DNA of 64,000 nt. It comes from JAJRZL01 sp964557855. GTDB taxonomy: Bacteria > Zixibacteria > MSB-5A5 > GN15 > FEB-12. Below, piece by piece: positions 44,626 to 54,178 of the stretch. The stretch spans positions 17,635-81,634 of the forward strand of contig CAZLBP010000017.1 of the NCBI GenBank assembly GCA_964557855.1, written 5' to 3'. How positions within the stretch are numbered: position 1 is the stretch's first letter; the number at the start of each line of letters is the position of its first letter. A program made the position numbers and the translations under genes. Below the pieces are notes generated by a model that was not told the DNA's origin, did not search any database, and worked only from the letters and a program-made list of their open reading frames with translations.

Positions 44626-45132
44626 CTAATGTTCCATTGGCGATGATTCGTCATAACTGAACCAATGGTAGTTCCCGGCCAGAGCTTCCTTTTCGGCTTG
44701 AAGCAGTTCGAAGTGCAGATGTTCTTCGTCCGCCAACTGGTCGAAAATCTTCTGGAATTCCGGATCGGAAATCAGGTTCCGCTCCTCCTGGTAGTACCTG
44801 GTCGCGGCCAGTTCCGCCTGGATGGCCAGATCGATAAACTCCATTTCCGACTTGCGATCTTCAAGCTTGCCCTTGCGGAATACTTCCGCCAGGGCATTGA
44901 TGCCTTTCTCCGGCAGTTCCCCGATATCCGGCCCGATATGCTTATGGTATATCTCCATCAGTGTCTTCTCGTGCCGGATTTCGTCGTCGCGGAGATTCTG
45001 CAGCTTCATCCTGGCTTCCGGATTCTCGGCCTTCTGCGCCAGCAAGTCGTAGAATCGGTAGCCGTCTTTTTCCCCTTTTATCGCTTTCCGCAACGTCTCC
45101 GCTACTTTGGCTTTTTCGTCGTTTGTCGTCAT
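44626..45132 (-). CDS. Ferritin-like di-iron protein (rubrerythrin-type without rubredoxin domain)
   Basis: A 168-residue four-helix bundle with two half-motifs for a di-iron site: an early Glu helix (GEKDGYRFYDLLAQ) with DDEIRHEKTLME, and QAELAATRYYQEE with ADEEHLHFELLQ. It resembles rubrerythrin-type or DUF2202-like ferritins. No CxxC rubredoxin end is present, so an electron donor is needed. It probably lowers peroxide or stores iron and is placed beside two peroxiredoxins. Confidence 0.85.
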   Translation of the reverse strand: MTTNDEKAKVAETLRKAIKGEKDGYRFYDLLAQKAENPEARMKLQNLRDDEIRHEKTLMEIYHKHIGPDIGELPEKGINALAEVFRKGKLEDRKSEMEFIDLAIQAELAATRYYQEERNLISDPEFQKIFDQLADEEHLHFELLQAEKEALAGNYHWFSYDESSPMEH

Positions 45133-45153
45133 AATCTGTTTTCTTTTCTCATT

Positions 45154-46611
45154 TTATAACTGTTTGACATGATTCGTCTTGATATATGCAACCGCCTTGT
45201 TCATCCGCTCCACAACCACTCTCTTCCCGAGCACGACCAAAATATCAAACAACCCCGGTCCGGCCGAAACACCGGACACCGCCAGTCGCGTCGGATGAAT
45301 GAGTTTGGCGCGTTTGACGCCCTTCTCTTCGGCCGCTTCGGACAGTGCTTGTTCCGTGTTGTCGTGAGTGAATTCGTTCAGTGCTTCGAACTTGGCAATC
45401 AACAGTTCCATCAGGTCTGCCGCCTCGGGGCTGAAGTTCCTGGCCGCGGCTTCCGCATCGTAATCGTAGTCGAATTCAAAGAAATATCTGCCCATGGAAA
45501 CGAAGTCCGACAGGCGCCGGGCACGCTGCTTGAGCAAACCGACTACGGCCCGAAGATACTCCCAGCGCGTCTCGAACCAGTACTTGGTCTGGACATCCGC
45601 CGCAACCAGCATCGGTGCCACGAGCGCAGCCAGATCATGGTCGGACATGATGCGGATGTGCTCACCATTAAAGGCCAGCAATTTCTCTTCGTCGAATACG
45701 GCGTTCGATGTATTGAAATTGGACGGATCGAAAATGCCGACCAGTTCTTCCCTCGTGTAAATCTCGCGGTCGGTTTTGGGAGACCAGCCCAGAAGACAAA
45801 GATAATTAAACAATGCTCCCGGCAGATAGCCTTCAGCCTTATACTCGTTAACATCCTTGTCTCCCAGTCTTTTCGAGACTTTCTTCTTGTCCGGTCGAAG
45901 AATGAGCGGCACGTGGCCAAACGTTGGCATGTCGAACCCCAGCGCCCGATAAATATGGATTTGCTTAAAAGTGTTGGTGACGTGGTCGTTACCTCGTATG
46001 ACGTGCGTGATCCCCATATCATGATCATCGACAACAACCGCCAAATTATACGTGGCCGAACCGTCGGCGCGGGCTATAATGAAGTCTTCGATCTCGGCGT
46101 TGCTTCGGGTCAGATCCCCGGAGACCAGGTCATTGTAGGTTGTCTCTCCCTCGGAGATATTGATGCGAATCGTATACGGCTGGTTTTGCTCCAACCGCGT
46201 CCGCACCTCATCATCGGACAGCTGCAGACAGAGTTTGTCATACTGCAGTGGCTTTTTCTCGGCGGCCGCCTTTTTCCGCGCTGCTTGCAATTCCTCCTGC
46301 GTGCAGAAACAGCGGTATCCGTATTCACTCTCGAGTATCTTCTGGGTCGCCTGCCGGTAGAGGTCCGACCGTCGAGACTGGTACACCAGGTCTTCGTCCC
46401 ACTCCAGCCCCAGCCATGCCAAAGCATCCAGAATCGGCTCGATCAGTTCAGGGCGGGATCGTTCCTTGTCCGTATCTTCAATCCGGACCAGGAACCGGCC
46501 ACCCGTATGCCTCGCAAACAGCCAGTTGAATATGGCCGTCCGGGCCGTCCCGACGTGCAAGTATCCGGTCGGCGACGGTGCTATGCGAACTCTGACGTTA
46601 TCGGCAGGCAT
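45154..46611 (-). CDS. gltX: Glutamyl-tRNA synthetase
   Basis: A 485-residue class I aminoacyl-tRNA synthetase. The HIGH-type motif is APSPTGYLHVGTARTAIFNW near residue 12 and the KMSKS-type motif is KKVSKRLGDKD near residue 245. Length is normal for bacterial GltX. It charges tRNA-Glu. Whether it is discriminating or non-discriminating cannot be told here; gatCAB is not in the window. It lies 12 bp downstream of a DUF3566-like gene. Confidence 0.96.
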   Translation of the reverse strand: MPADNVRVRIAPSPTGYLHVGTARTAIFNWLFARHTGGRFLVRIEDTDKERSRPELIEPILDALAWLGLEWDEDLVYQSRRSDLYRQATQKILESEYGYRCFCTQEELQAARKKAAAEKKPLQYDKLCLQLSDDEVRTRLEQNQPYTIRINISEGETTYNDLVSGDLTRSNAEIEDFIIARADGSATYNLAVVVDDHDMGITHVIRGNDHVTNTFKQIHIYRALGFDMPTFGHVPLILRPDKKKVSKRLGDKDVNEYKAEGYLPGALFNYLCLLGWSPKTDREIYTREELVGIFDPSNFNTSNAVFDEEKLLAFNGEHIRIMSDHDLAALVAPMLVAADVQTKYWFETRWEYLRAVVGLLKQRARRLSDFVSMGRYFFEFDYDYDAEAAARNFSPEAADLMELLIAKFEALNEFTHDNTEQALSEAAEEKGVKRAKLIHPTRLAVSGVSAGPGLFDILVVLGKRVVVERMNKAVAYIKTNHVKQL

Positions 46612-46623
46612 CGTAGATTATAC

Positions 46624-47208
46624 TCATCTGATAGGCAGCGTGTCCTCATCGTCATCGTCTTCTTTGTCAAGCGACTTCGGTGGCGCATCAGGAGCCGATT
46701 GCTGAGGAGCCGTCCGATCAGTGGGCCGCGAAGGAGGTGTCACAGACGGTGTTTGCGGTTGATCCGGGGGTGGGGGAGGCGGCGGCGGATACGACTGAGG
46801 CGGCGCCGTCTGTTGCGGCGGCTGTGCCGGTTGAGCCGTATAGGCTGTCATGGGCTGTTGAGTGGTCGGAATGGCATCAGGCCGCAGGTCGTCGAAGCGG
46901 AACTCCAGCCCTCCCACGATTTTTGCCACCAAGTTGTACACTAACGCGAGAATAAAAGCTCCTACAGTGCCAAACACGGCGCCGCCGAGGGAGAATCCGA
47001 TGGGTAGAAGGACTATCAGACCGGCGACAGGTAATTCCATGAAGGACATCTCCTGTATCGGCAACAGGCCGAATCTTGAGTAGACAGACATCATGAATGA
47101 CCACATGAGCGCGTACAACAGCCCCACAATGAAGCCCATGATCAAGTGTACGAACACAGACACTTTTATAACTGACCATATACCAATCGATTTCAGCTCG
47201 TAGCGCAT
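46624..47208 (-). CDS. DUF3566-like membrane protein
   Basis: About 194 residues. A short leader (MRYELKSIGIWSVIKVSVF) and two membrane segments (residues 16-38 and about 70-100) are followed by a Pro/Gln-rich disordered tail with a PPPPPPPP run and an acidic end. The leader and helices match the DUF3566 family, of unknown function. The start at ATG 47208 is chosen as GGAG lies upstream. An in-frame start 33 bases earlier is possible. Confidence 0.7.
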   Translation of the reverse strand: MRYELKSIGIWSVIKVSVFVHLIMGFIVGLLYALMWSFMMSVYSRFGLLPIQEMSFMELPVAGLIVLLPIGFSLGGAVFGTVGAFILALVYNLVAKIVGGLEFRFDDLRPDAIPTTQQPMTAYTAQPAQPPQQTAPPQSYPPPPPPPPDQPQTPSVTPPSRPTDRTAPQQSAPDAPPKSLDKEDDDDEDTLPIR

Positions 47209-47315
47209 CCTTTGCTCCAGGCAGTGTTGCCCATATATCAACGCCAGATAATACCGGCTTCAAGTTTATACGAAGATATGAATTGGACCGGAAAACTCAA
47301 GAGTTTATTGGCGCC

Positions 47316-49427
47316 CTAGTCGGGCTTGATAATGAAGCGGGCATCGACGGCGCGGCAGCGCTGCTTGTCCGGCGAAGCGATAAACGGGTTGATGTCGACT
47401 TCGCTGAAGCAGTCAAAATCTCTCACAAGCTGAGACAACCGCAGCAGCGTCTCTTCGAGTGTGGCAATATGAACCGGCGGGGCGCCTCGGTACCCTTTCA
47501 ACAGCGGGTATGACCGCAATGAGGTGATCATTTCCTTGGCCTGGTTATCACTGAGCGGACTGATGCGGAAAGATACGTCCTTCATGACCTCTACGTATAT
47601 GCCGCCCAGCCCGAACATGATGAGCGGACCGAATGAAGGATCAACCGTCATACCGATGACCGTCTCGATGCCGCCTGCAATCAACTGCTGCATGGCCACC
47701 GTGAATTTCTCGTCCGGCTGCAGCTCATCTTCGACACGCTCTTTGAGGTCTTCAAAGGCCGATTTGATCTCTTTGTCCGTTCGCAGATCAACCATAACGC
47801 CGCCCATCTCCGTCTTATGCAGAATGGCCGGTGTGCTCACTTTCATCACGACCGGGTAACCGATCTGATTGGCGACATCAATCGCTTCCTTTACCGAACG
47901 GGCGTATCGATAACCGGCAGCCTGAATACCGTACGCGGTCAGGATCTCAATCGCTTCCTCGCCGACAATGGCCGAGGAACCATTCGAGGTGGCCTCTTCC
48001 ACAATACGCTGCACCTTCTCCATATTCACATCGAACGTCTTGAACTTCCCACGGGGCGTGCTCATGCGTTTTCGATAACTCTCTATGGTGGCCAGCGTCT
48101 TGGCCGCTGCTTCCGGAAAGACGAAAACCGGGATACCCTGATCCTTAAGATACTCGATCCCCGGTGAATGAAATCCCGCCCCCATGAAACAGGCCAAAAC
48201 CGTCTTCTTACAATCCTTCACCGACTGATAAACATGTTGCGCAACTTCAAGCTCATTGATTGTCACGGGCGGCACGAAAATGGGAATAATCGTATCAAAC
48301 CGCGTATCGTTCTTAACGGCGTCGAGCGTCTTCTTGAATTCGATCGGCCCGGCGCCGGCCACCATGTCCATCGGATTGGAAAACGAGGCATCGGCGGAGA
48401 TGAATCTCTTCAGTTTCGTGACCGTTGCCTTTGACAGCGGCGGCATTTCCATCCCCTGACTGATCAGCGCATCCGTGGCCAGAATGCCGGGCCCGCCGGC
48501 GTTGGTGACGACAATCACGCGCTTCCCTTTGGGTACCGGCTGCATCGACAGCGTCTTGGCGACATCGAACAACTCTTCAATCGTCTCGACGCGCATGACC
48601 CCGGTCTGATTGAACAGGGCGTCGACCCCCACGTCCAAGCCGGCCAGAGCACCGGTATGCGAGGAAGCCGCCTTCGCTCCCAACGTGGTTCGACCGGACT
48701 TCACGGCCACGATTGGCTTAATCCGGGAGACCTCACGGGCGATCTTCGTAAAGTTGCGCGGATTACCGAAGTTCTCGAGATACAGCAGTATAATGTCGGT
48801 CTCGGGGTCGTTTTTCAGGTATTCGAGGATATCGTTCGAGGAGATGTCGGCTTTGTTACCGATCGAGGCCACCATTGAGAAGCCTACACCCAGCGTATTG
48901 GCCAGTCCCATGATCGCCTCTCCCATCGCTCCGGACTGCGTGATGAAACCAATGCGTCCCTGTTTCGGGAATATCTTCCCGAACGTGGCGTTTAGACTGA
49001 CCTCCGGATCCGTATTAACGATACCGAAACAGTTCGGCCCGATCATCCGCATCCCGTATTCCTGAACGACCTTCAGTACCTCCCGCTCGCGCTTCTTCCC
49101 TTCCGAGCCCACTTCGGAGAAGCCGGCGGAGATAACAACGACGCCTTTGACCCCTTTTTCACCGCACTGTTCCACGACTTCCTTGACGAATTGTTTCTGA
49201 ACGATTACGATAGCCAGATCAACCGCATCGGGAACGTCGAGCACGGTCGAATACGACTTGATCGAATGGATGACCGTCGCTTTGGGATTGACGGGAAAGA
49301 CCTTGCCGTTGAATTCGGCCACCAGGATGTTGTGCAGCGTCTCCCGCCCGATGCTCCCCTTTCGGCTCGAAGCCCCGATCACCGCCACGGATTTCGGCTT
49401 GAAGATCCCGTCGAGTTCGTGTTTCAT
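47316..49427 (-). CDS. ADP-forming acetyl/acyl-CoA synthetase (fused alpha-beta)
   Basis: A 703-residue fusion: a CoA-binding domain (PKSVAVIGASSRKGSIGRET), succinyl-CoA-synthetase-like domains with the phospho-His loop (AASSHTGALAG), and a C-terminal ATP-grasp beta part (GYPVVMKVSTPAILHKTEMG). It converts acyl-CoA, ADP and phosphate into acid, CoA and ATP, and is a substrate-level phosphorylation route typical of anaerobes. The substrate (acetyl or other) is not fixed by sequence. It is followed by the DUF3566-like gene, 107 bp away. Confidence 0.92.
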   Translation of the reverse strand: MKHELDGIFKPKSVAVIGASSRKGSIGRETLHNILVAEFNGKVFPVNPKATVIHSIKSYSTVLDVPDAVDLAIVIVQKQFVKEVVEQCGEKGVKGVVVISAGFSEVGSEGKKREREVLKVVQEYGMRMIGPNCFGIVNTDPEVSLNATFGKIFPKQGRIGFITQSGAMGEAIMGLANTLGVGFSMVASIGNKADISSNDILEYLKNDPETDIILLYLENFGNPRNFTKIAREVSRIKPIVAVKSGRTTLGAKAASSHTGALAGLDVGVDALFNQTGVMRVETIEELFDVAKTLSMQPVPKGKRVIVVTNAGGPGILATDALISQGMEMPPLSKATVTKLKRFISADASFSNPMDMVAGAGPIEFKKTLDAVKNDTRFDTIIPIFVPPVTINELEVAQHVYQSVKDCKKTVLACFMGAGFHSPGIEYLKDQGIPVFVFPEAAAKTLATIESYRKRMSTPRGKFKTFDVNMEKVQRIVEEATSNGSSAIVGEEAIEILTAYGIQAAGYRYARSVKEAIDVANQIGYPVVMKVSTPAILHKTEMGGVMVDLRTDKEIKSAFEDLKERVEDELQPDEKFTVAMQQLIAGGIETVIGMTVDPSFGPLIMFGLGGIYVEVMKDVSFRISPLSDNQAKEMITSLRSYPLLKGYRGAPPVHIATLEETLLRLSQLVRDFDCFSEVDINPFIASPDKQRCRAVDARFIIKPD

Positions 49428-49508
49428 GCTCGGATTCTCCGGACACGCTCACGGACTGTTTCCTGTACGGCGCCGCTTTCAAACATGTATAGGACTCTAC
49501 CGGAAAGT

Positions 49509-52394
49509 CTATTCGGTTCCGGTGCGACCTTTGCCGCCACCTTTTTTCTCCTGTAAGGTGGCCTGAGCGGCGGACAGCCGGGCTATCGGCACCCGAAACG
49601 GGGAACAGGAAACATAGTCCAAACCTATTCGATGACAGAAGTTGATCGAATCCGGATCACCGCCATGCTCGCCGCAGATGCCCAATTTCAAATCGGGCTG
49701 CACTTCACGTCCCTTTTCTTTGGCCATCTCTACCAGCTGCCCGATACCGGCTTCATCCAGCGAAACAAACGGATCCTTGGGCAGAATGCCGTGCTCGAGA
49801 TAATGGGCCAGAAACTTGCCGGCGTCGTCGCGTGAAAAGCCCATACCCATTTGGGTCAGGTCATTCGTGCCGAAACTGAAGAACTCCGCTTCTTCGGCGA
49901 TTTCGTTGGCCGTCAACGCGGCTCGCGGAATCTCGATCATGGTACCGACCAGATAATCCAGTTTCTTGATCTTGTACTTGGCGATCACCTCATGAGCGAC
50001 TCGATTGACGACTTCCTTCTGGTTCCTGAACTCATTGACGTGACCGACCAGCGGAATCATTATCTCCGGCAACACTTTCTTCTTGTCTTTGGTCAGCTCG
50101 CAGGCGGCCGAGATGATTGCTCGTACCTGCATCTCCGTGATTTCCGGATAGAGTATGCCCAGACGACAGCCGCGATGCCCTAACATCGGGTTCATCTCGG
50201 CCAGTTCTTCGATCCGCTGAAGCACCTTCTGCAGCTTCTCCTGCTTCTCTTCGAACTCCTCGTCGTTTTTGTCCAGCAATTCCAGCTTGGTCTCGACTTC
50301 TTCACGACGCGGCAAAAACTCGTGCAGGGGCGGGTCCAGTGTCCGAATAGTCACCGGCAGACCCTGCATCACGTCGAAAATCTCCTTGAAGTCCTTCTTC
50401 TGGAATGTCAGCAGTCTGTCGAGGGCCAGTTGGCGTTCCTGCGTCGAGTCCGCCAGAATCATCTCCTGTACGATCGGAATACGATCCTCCGCGAAGAACA
50501 TGTGCTCGGTACGACACAGGCCGATACCTTCAGCGCCGAAATTCAAGGCTTGTTTGCAGTCGGGAGGTGTATCCGCATTGGTGCGCACCCGCAGACTGCG
50601 CACTTCATCGGCCCACTTCATGAACGTGCTGAATTCTCCGGAGAGCTCAGGCTCAATTGTCTCAACCTGGCCCAGTATAACTTCACCGGTGGAACCGTTC
50701 AGTGTTATGACTTCACCCTCTTTAATGATCAGCTTACCAACCTGGAACTGTTTCTTCTTGGCGTTGACTCGGATACCTTCCGCACCGGCCACGCAACACT
50801 TGCCCATACCGCGCGCCACCACGGCGGCATGAGACGTCATGCCCCCGCGGGAGGTCAGAATGCCTACCGCTGCATGCATCCCCTCAATGTCATCGGGGTT
50901 GGTCTCTTCACGTACGAGAACGGCGTTATGCTTGCCGCTGGCTTTGACCGCATCCTCGGCAGTAAAATAGACCTTGCCGGACGCCGCCCCCGGTGACGCC
51001 GGCAAACCCTTGGCCAACACTTCGAACGTCGCCTTGGGGTCGATTCGAGGATGCAGCAGATGATCTAGCTGCTGCGGATCGATCCGCAGGAGCGCCTCTT
51101 CCTTGCTGATCAGCTTCTCGTTCACCATATCAACCGCGATCTTGACGGCCGCCTGCACCGTTCGCTTGCCGTTGCGCGTCTGCAGCATGTACAGCGTGCC
51201 CTGCTGTATGGTAAATTCGAAGTCCTGAACGTCGCGGTAATGCTTCTCCAAACGATTCGTTATCTCTACCAACTGCTTGTACGCGTCCGGCATTTCCTTA
51301 TCCAGCCGCTTGATAGGCTGCGGCGTCCGGGTTCCGGCCACCACGTCCTCGCCCTGCGCATTAACCAGGTATTCCCCGTAAAACTCCTTCGCGCCGGTGG
51401 CCGGATTACGGGTAAATCCAACCCCGGTAGCGGAATCGTTGCCCATATTACCGAAGACCATCGTCTGGATATTGACCGCTGTCCCCAACTCGGACGAAAT
51501 GTTGTGCAGCCGCCGGTAGGAAATGGCGCGAGGGTTGTTCCAGCTCCGAAATACCGCGTCACGCGACATGCGCAATTGCGTGTACGGATCATCCGGGAAC
51601 GCCTCCCCTGATTTGCGTTTACATATCTGTTTGAACTTCTTGATGATATCTTTGAGATCACCTTCCTGAAGCGAGCTGTCCTGTTTGATCCGTTTTTCGA
51701 TCTTCTTCTTGGATATGACGTTTTCGAACGATTCTTTGTCTATGCCGAGAACGACATTGCCGAACATGGCAATGAACCGGCGATAATTATCTAGCGCGAA
51801 ACGCAGATTGCCCGTCTGGCGGGCGAGTCCCTCCAGGGTTTCTTCATTCAATCCCAGATTCAAGACGGTATCCATCATACCGGGCATGGAAAATTTAGCG
51901 CCGGAACGCACCGAAACGAGCAACGGGTTCTCGACATCCCCGAACTTTCGGCCGGCCTTTTTCTCCACCTCGGCCATGTGCTTCTCCAGCTCCTGATCAA
52001 TCGCCTTTGGCACCTGCATCTCGTTTTCATAAAAGAGCTGACATACGTCGGTCGTCATCGTGAAACCCGGGGGCACGGGTATCCCTGCCCGACTCATTTC
52101 CGCCAACCCGGCTCCCTTACCGCCCAGCAGATCCTTCATCTCTCCCGTTCCATCAGCCTTGCCGTCTCCGAAATAGTAGTAGTATTTGCCTTTCACCGTC
52201 GATCCTGTAGCAGATTTGGTTGTGCGCTTTCTGGCGGCAGTTTTCTTGCCGGCCGTTTCCTTTGATGTGGTTTTCCTGGATGCCGTTTTTTTGGTCCTGG
52301 TCCCGGCTTTGGTCTGAGTTTTTTTCTTCGCGGACTTCTTCGTCGTCGGCTTCTTCTTTGACTTCTTAGCCGAGGCAGATTTCTTAGCGGGCAT
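49509..52394 (-). CDS. ppdK: Pyruvate phosphate dikinase with histone-like N-terminal extension
   Basis: A 961-residue protein. From about residue 69 it is a normal PPDK: an ATP-grasp domain with YYYYFGDGKADGTGEMKDLL, a phospho-His domain with RGGMTSHAAVVARGMGK (Thr520-Ser521-His522), and a PEP-binding TIM barrel ending in GICGEHGGDP. It interconverts pyruvate, ATP and Pi with PEP, AMP and PPi. The first 68 residues are a run of Lys/Ala/Thr/Ser (for example KKSKKKPTTKKSAKKKTQTK), like a histone H1 tail, foreign to the family. The ATG at 52394 is the frame's natural start and the extension's codons continue in it. A start at residue 69 would lack a ribosome site that I can see. It could also be that translation starts later and the tail is not made. 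Confidence 0.95.
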   Translation of the reverse strand: MPAKKSASAKKSKKKPTTKKSAKKKTQTKAGTRTKKTASRKTTSKETAGKKTAARKRTTKSATGSTVKGKYYYYFGDGKADGTGEMKDLLGGKGAGLAEMSRAGIPVPPGFTMTTDVCQLFYENEMQVPKAIDQELEKHMAEVEKKAGRKFGDVENPLLVSVRSGAKFSMPGMMDTVLNLGLNEETLEGLARQTGNLRFALDNYRRFIAMFGNVVLGIDKESFENVISKKKIEKRIKQDSSLQEGDLKDIIKKFKQICKRKSGEAFPDDPYTQLRMSRDAVFRSWNNPRAISYRRLHNISSELGTAVNIQTMVFGNMGNDSATGVGFTRNPATGAKEFYGEYLVNAQGEDVVAGTRTPQPIKRLDKEMPDAYKQLVEITNRLEKHYRDVQDFEFTIQQGTLYMLQTRNGKRTVQAAVKIAVDMVNEKLISKEEALLRIDPQQLDHLLHPRIDPKATFEVLAKGLPASPGAASGKVYFTAEDAVKASGKHNAVLVREETNPDDIEGMHAAVGILTSRGGMTSHAAVVARGMGKCCVAGAEGIRVNAKKKQFQVGKLIIKEGEVITLNGSTGEVILGQVETIEPELSGEFSTFMKWADEVRSLRVRTNADTPPDCKQALNFGAEGIGLCRTEHMFFAEDRIPIVQEMILADSTQERQLALDRLLTFQKKDFKEIFDVMQGLPVTIRTLDPPLHEFLPRREEVETKLELLDKNDEEFEEKQEKLQKVLQRIEELAEMNPMLGHRGCRLGILYPEITEMQVRAIISAACELTKDKKKVLPEIMIPLVGHVNEFRNQKEVVNRVAHEVIAKYKIKKLDYLVGTMIEIPRAALTANEIAEEAEFFSFGTNDLTQMGMGFSRDDAGKFLAHYLEHGILPKDPFVSLDEAGIGQLVEMAKEKGREVQPDLKLGICGEHGGDPDSINFCHRIGLDYVSCSPFRVPIARLSAAQATLQEKKGGGKGRTGTE

Positions 52395-52474
52395 ATTGTT
52401 TCCCTCGAGTTTTCAATTTCTCGTCAAAATGTTGGTCGAATGTAAGAAAAAACGGATCGGGGAGCAACACAAAA

Positions 52475-52509
52475 GGCGACCGCACATATATTATTGTTGT
52501 GCGGTCGCC
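52475..52509 (-). terminator. Hairpin terminator after the basic-protein gene
   Basis: Perfect 11-bp arms GGCGACCGCAC/GTGCGGTCGCC with a 13-base loop, followed on the minus strand by CCTTTTGTGTTG. It lies between the basic protein gene and PPDK and so may separate the two. Confidence 0.65.
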
Positions 52510-52533
52510 CAAAGCTTTTCTCATTGACGTCTG

Positions 52534-52881
52534 CTACATGGTGAAGAAACGTTCACCCCTGATGATCTTTTCCAGCATGTTCAGAGTCTTTTCCACCGGA
52601 GCATGCATCAGATCAGTCGTATTGAAGGTCGTTTTGACGACTTCACGGGGACAGGTGAACCCGGATCGCCCCCGTCCCCCGCGCACTTTCTTCTTGTGCG
52701 TCAGGTTGTATTGACGTTGGTATTCCTTGGCCTTCTCTTTGTGCATCTGGTAATACCGTCGCTGGTATTCCCGACGCGCTTCGGCGGTAGACAACTTGCC
52801 TTTCTTCCCCCCAGTCCCAGCCGCTTTCTTGGCAGAGTCAGCGGTGGTTTTGGCTGGGTCGCTCTTCTTTGTCCGAGCCAT
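52534..52881 (-). CDS. Small Lys/Arg-rich basic protein
   Basis: A 115-residue protein. The first 35 residues are Lys/Ala/Thr-rich (KKAAGTGGKKGKLS), like the tail of PPDK next door. A helix with RREYQRRYYQMHKEKAKEYQ and a C-terminal globular-looking part with one Cys (GFTCPREVVK) follow. It is very basic and could bind DNA or RNA. No family is recognised. A TTGACA-N17-TTCTAT promoter lies 98 bp upstream. Confidence 0.65.
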   Translation of the reverse strand: MARTKKSDPAKTTADSAKKAAGTGGKKGKLSTAEARREYQRRYYQMHKEKAKEYQRQYNLTHKKKVRGGRGRSGFTCPREVVKTTFNTTDLMHAPVEKTLNMLEKIIRGERFFTM

Positions 52882-52979
52882 GATTCCTACCTCACTTTCC
52901 CTGTTCTAATCAGTGGCTACCCTTGAACATTCAGGGCGACTGGCTCTCGGTGCGTCTCCAATTGGTTCCTCTAACCGAA

Positions 52980-53008
52980 ATAGAACAAAAGGACCGACTG
53001 TATGTCAA
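52980..53008 (-). promoter_or_regulatory. Sigma-70-type promoter for the basic-protein gene
   Basis: Minus-strand -35 TTGACA (perfect), 17-bp spacer and -10 TTCTAT (weak). It is about 98 bp upstream of the ATG at 52881. The gap 52882-53310 is AT-rich and otherwise empty; I see no credible gene in it on either strand. Confidence 0.5.
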
Positions 53009-53310
53009 GCATTATTTTCGTTTTTTTGAAGATAAGGCGCGGATAATAGTCCTATTCATAATAACTTATGAAATATCACATCTAGAGGACACATATCCTC
53101 CTATTTAATATAGGATTACACGCACCAAATAAAGAACACAGAATTCCTTGTCGTACAACAACTAAACAAGACGACTAAGGACAGTCCACATACACCTCAG
53201 AACGTTTTCCGTGAAACCAAATCAAAATGAGATAGATAGTCCCCTGCGCTCGCTTCCTCCGTCTTTTTTAACGAATAAACCGGAAATAAGTTCGAAGAAA
53301 TCTCGATCAA

Positions 53311-53350
53311 AAAACGAAACCTCACTGATTTCTCAGTGAGGTTTCGTTTT
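53311..53350 (-). terminator. Strong intrinsic terminator of the cassette operon
   Basis: Perfect 18-bp arms (AAAACGAAACCTCACTGA and its complement, from 53311-53328 and 53333-53350) with a 4-base loop. On the minus strand the stem is followed by a T-rich run. It is 14 bp after the last gene's stop and closes the three-cassette operon. Confidence 0.9.
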
Positions 53351-53364
53351 CACATCTATCCAGT

Positions 53365-54177
53365 CTATGTCCCTTGACTTCGCTGAGATTGTAGATGGCG
53401 CCGAATCTCGTTGATGGCATACGCGACGACCACTACGACCAACAACCAGAACATGATCTGAAATGCCGGATGATAGTTGGGATTGGGATCGGCCACATTC
53501 CAGGCGACCCGCCCCCAGTCGTTGACATCCTGGATTCGGTTAATGAACAATGAGATGCGAGCCATTACGGTAAATCCAAAGGATGCCCCGAAACCGATCA
53601 TCAGGACCCAAATACCTACTTTGGCTATGCCGCCGAATACACCGCTATGCTCCTTGGAAAAGAAGAAGTAGATAAGCGCGGAAACGGCGCCGGCAAAGAT
53701 GATCAACTCCGAGAGCCCGCTGTACGGGTCCAGCAAATCGAAACCGCCGGTACCGAAGAAATTGTCGAGATCGAGGGTCATGGTGGCATAGAGCTGCCTC
53801 ACCACGCGGTTGGCCATCTCAAGCGGAATGGCCAGACCGGCGCTGATACCGATATACATCGCCATCGGATACCGGGACACCCATTGGTAGTTTCGAGAAA
53901 ACCTGGTCCACATTAAGGCGCCCAGCAAAGCCGGGACAAGGTACCAGGGCTTGGTGGAATTCAGCCAGAGAAAATAGGCGTTGCCGTCCGCCAGGCGCTG
54001 AAAGAGGTTCGGGACCAGTCCGTTATGCCAAAGAATAATCACGAAATAACCGGCCGAGACGCCGACCACCAGGTGTTCGGCAAACTTGTAAAATGGATTG
54101 TCCTTGTACAAGAACGACAGGATAGCCAGCGTCAGAAAGACACCGAACGTCGCCCAGAGAAAAGTTCCGAATTCCAT
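53365..54177 (-). CDS. Cassette 1 protein A: polytopic membrane protein
   Basis: A 270-residue protein with about seven hydrophobic segments. It carries the cassette-A signature FLYKDNPFYKFAEHLVVG at residues 22-39 and YFFFSKEHSGVFGG followed by LMIGFGASFGFTVMARISL. Both are repeated in the copies at 57341 and 61012. Unlike those, it has an extra C-terminal segment (about residues 240-260). I do not recognise a characterised family. It is last in the operon, 1 bp after gene B, 14 bp before the terminator. Confidence 0.75.
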   Translation of the reverse strand: MEFGTFLWATFGVFLTLAILSFLYKDNPFYKFAEHLVVGVSAGYFVIILWHNGLVPNLFQRLADGNAYFLWLNSTKPWYLVPALLGALMWTRFSRNYQWVSRYPMAMYIGISAGLAIPLEMANRVVRQLYATMTLDLDNFFGTGGFDLLDPYSGLSELIIFAGAVSALIYFFFSKEHSGVFGGIAKVGIWVLMIGFGASFGFTVMARISLFINRIQDVNDWGRVAWNVADPNPNYHPAFQIMFWLLVVVVVAYAINEIRRHLQSQRSQGT

Positions 54178-54178
54178 G

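Noticed and set aside
45169..46944. Long open frame on the plus strand opposite gltX
   Set aside because: It is antisense to a clear glutamyl-tRNA synthetase and its translation looks random and Arg/His-rich.
52923..53108. Short plus-strand frame in the AT-rich gap before the cassette operon
   Set aside because: No ribosome site or family sequence, it overlaps the candidate promoter of the basic-protein gene, and AT-rich gaps often show such frames.
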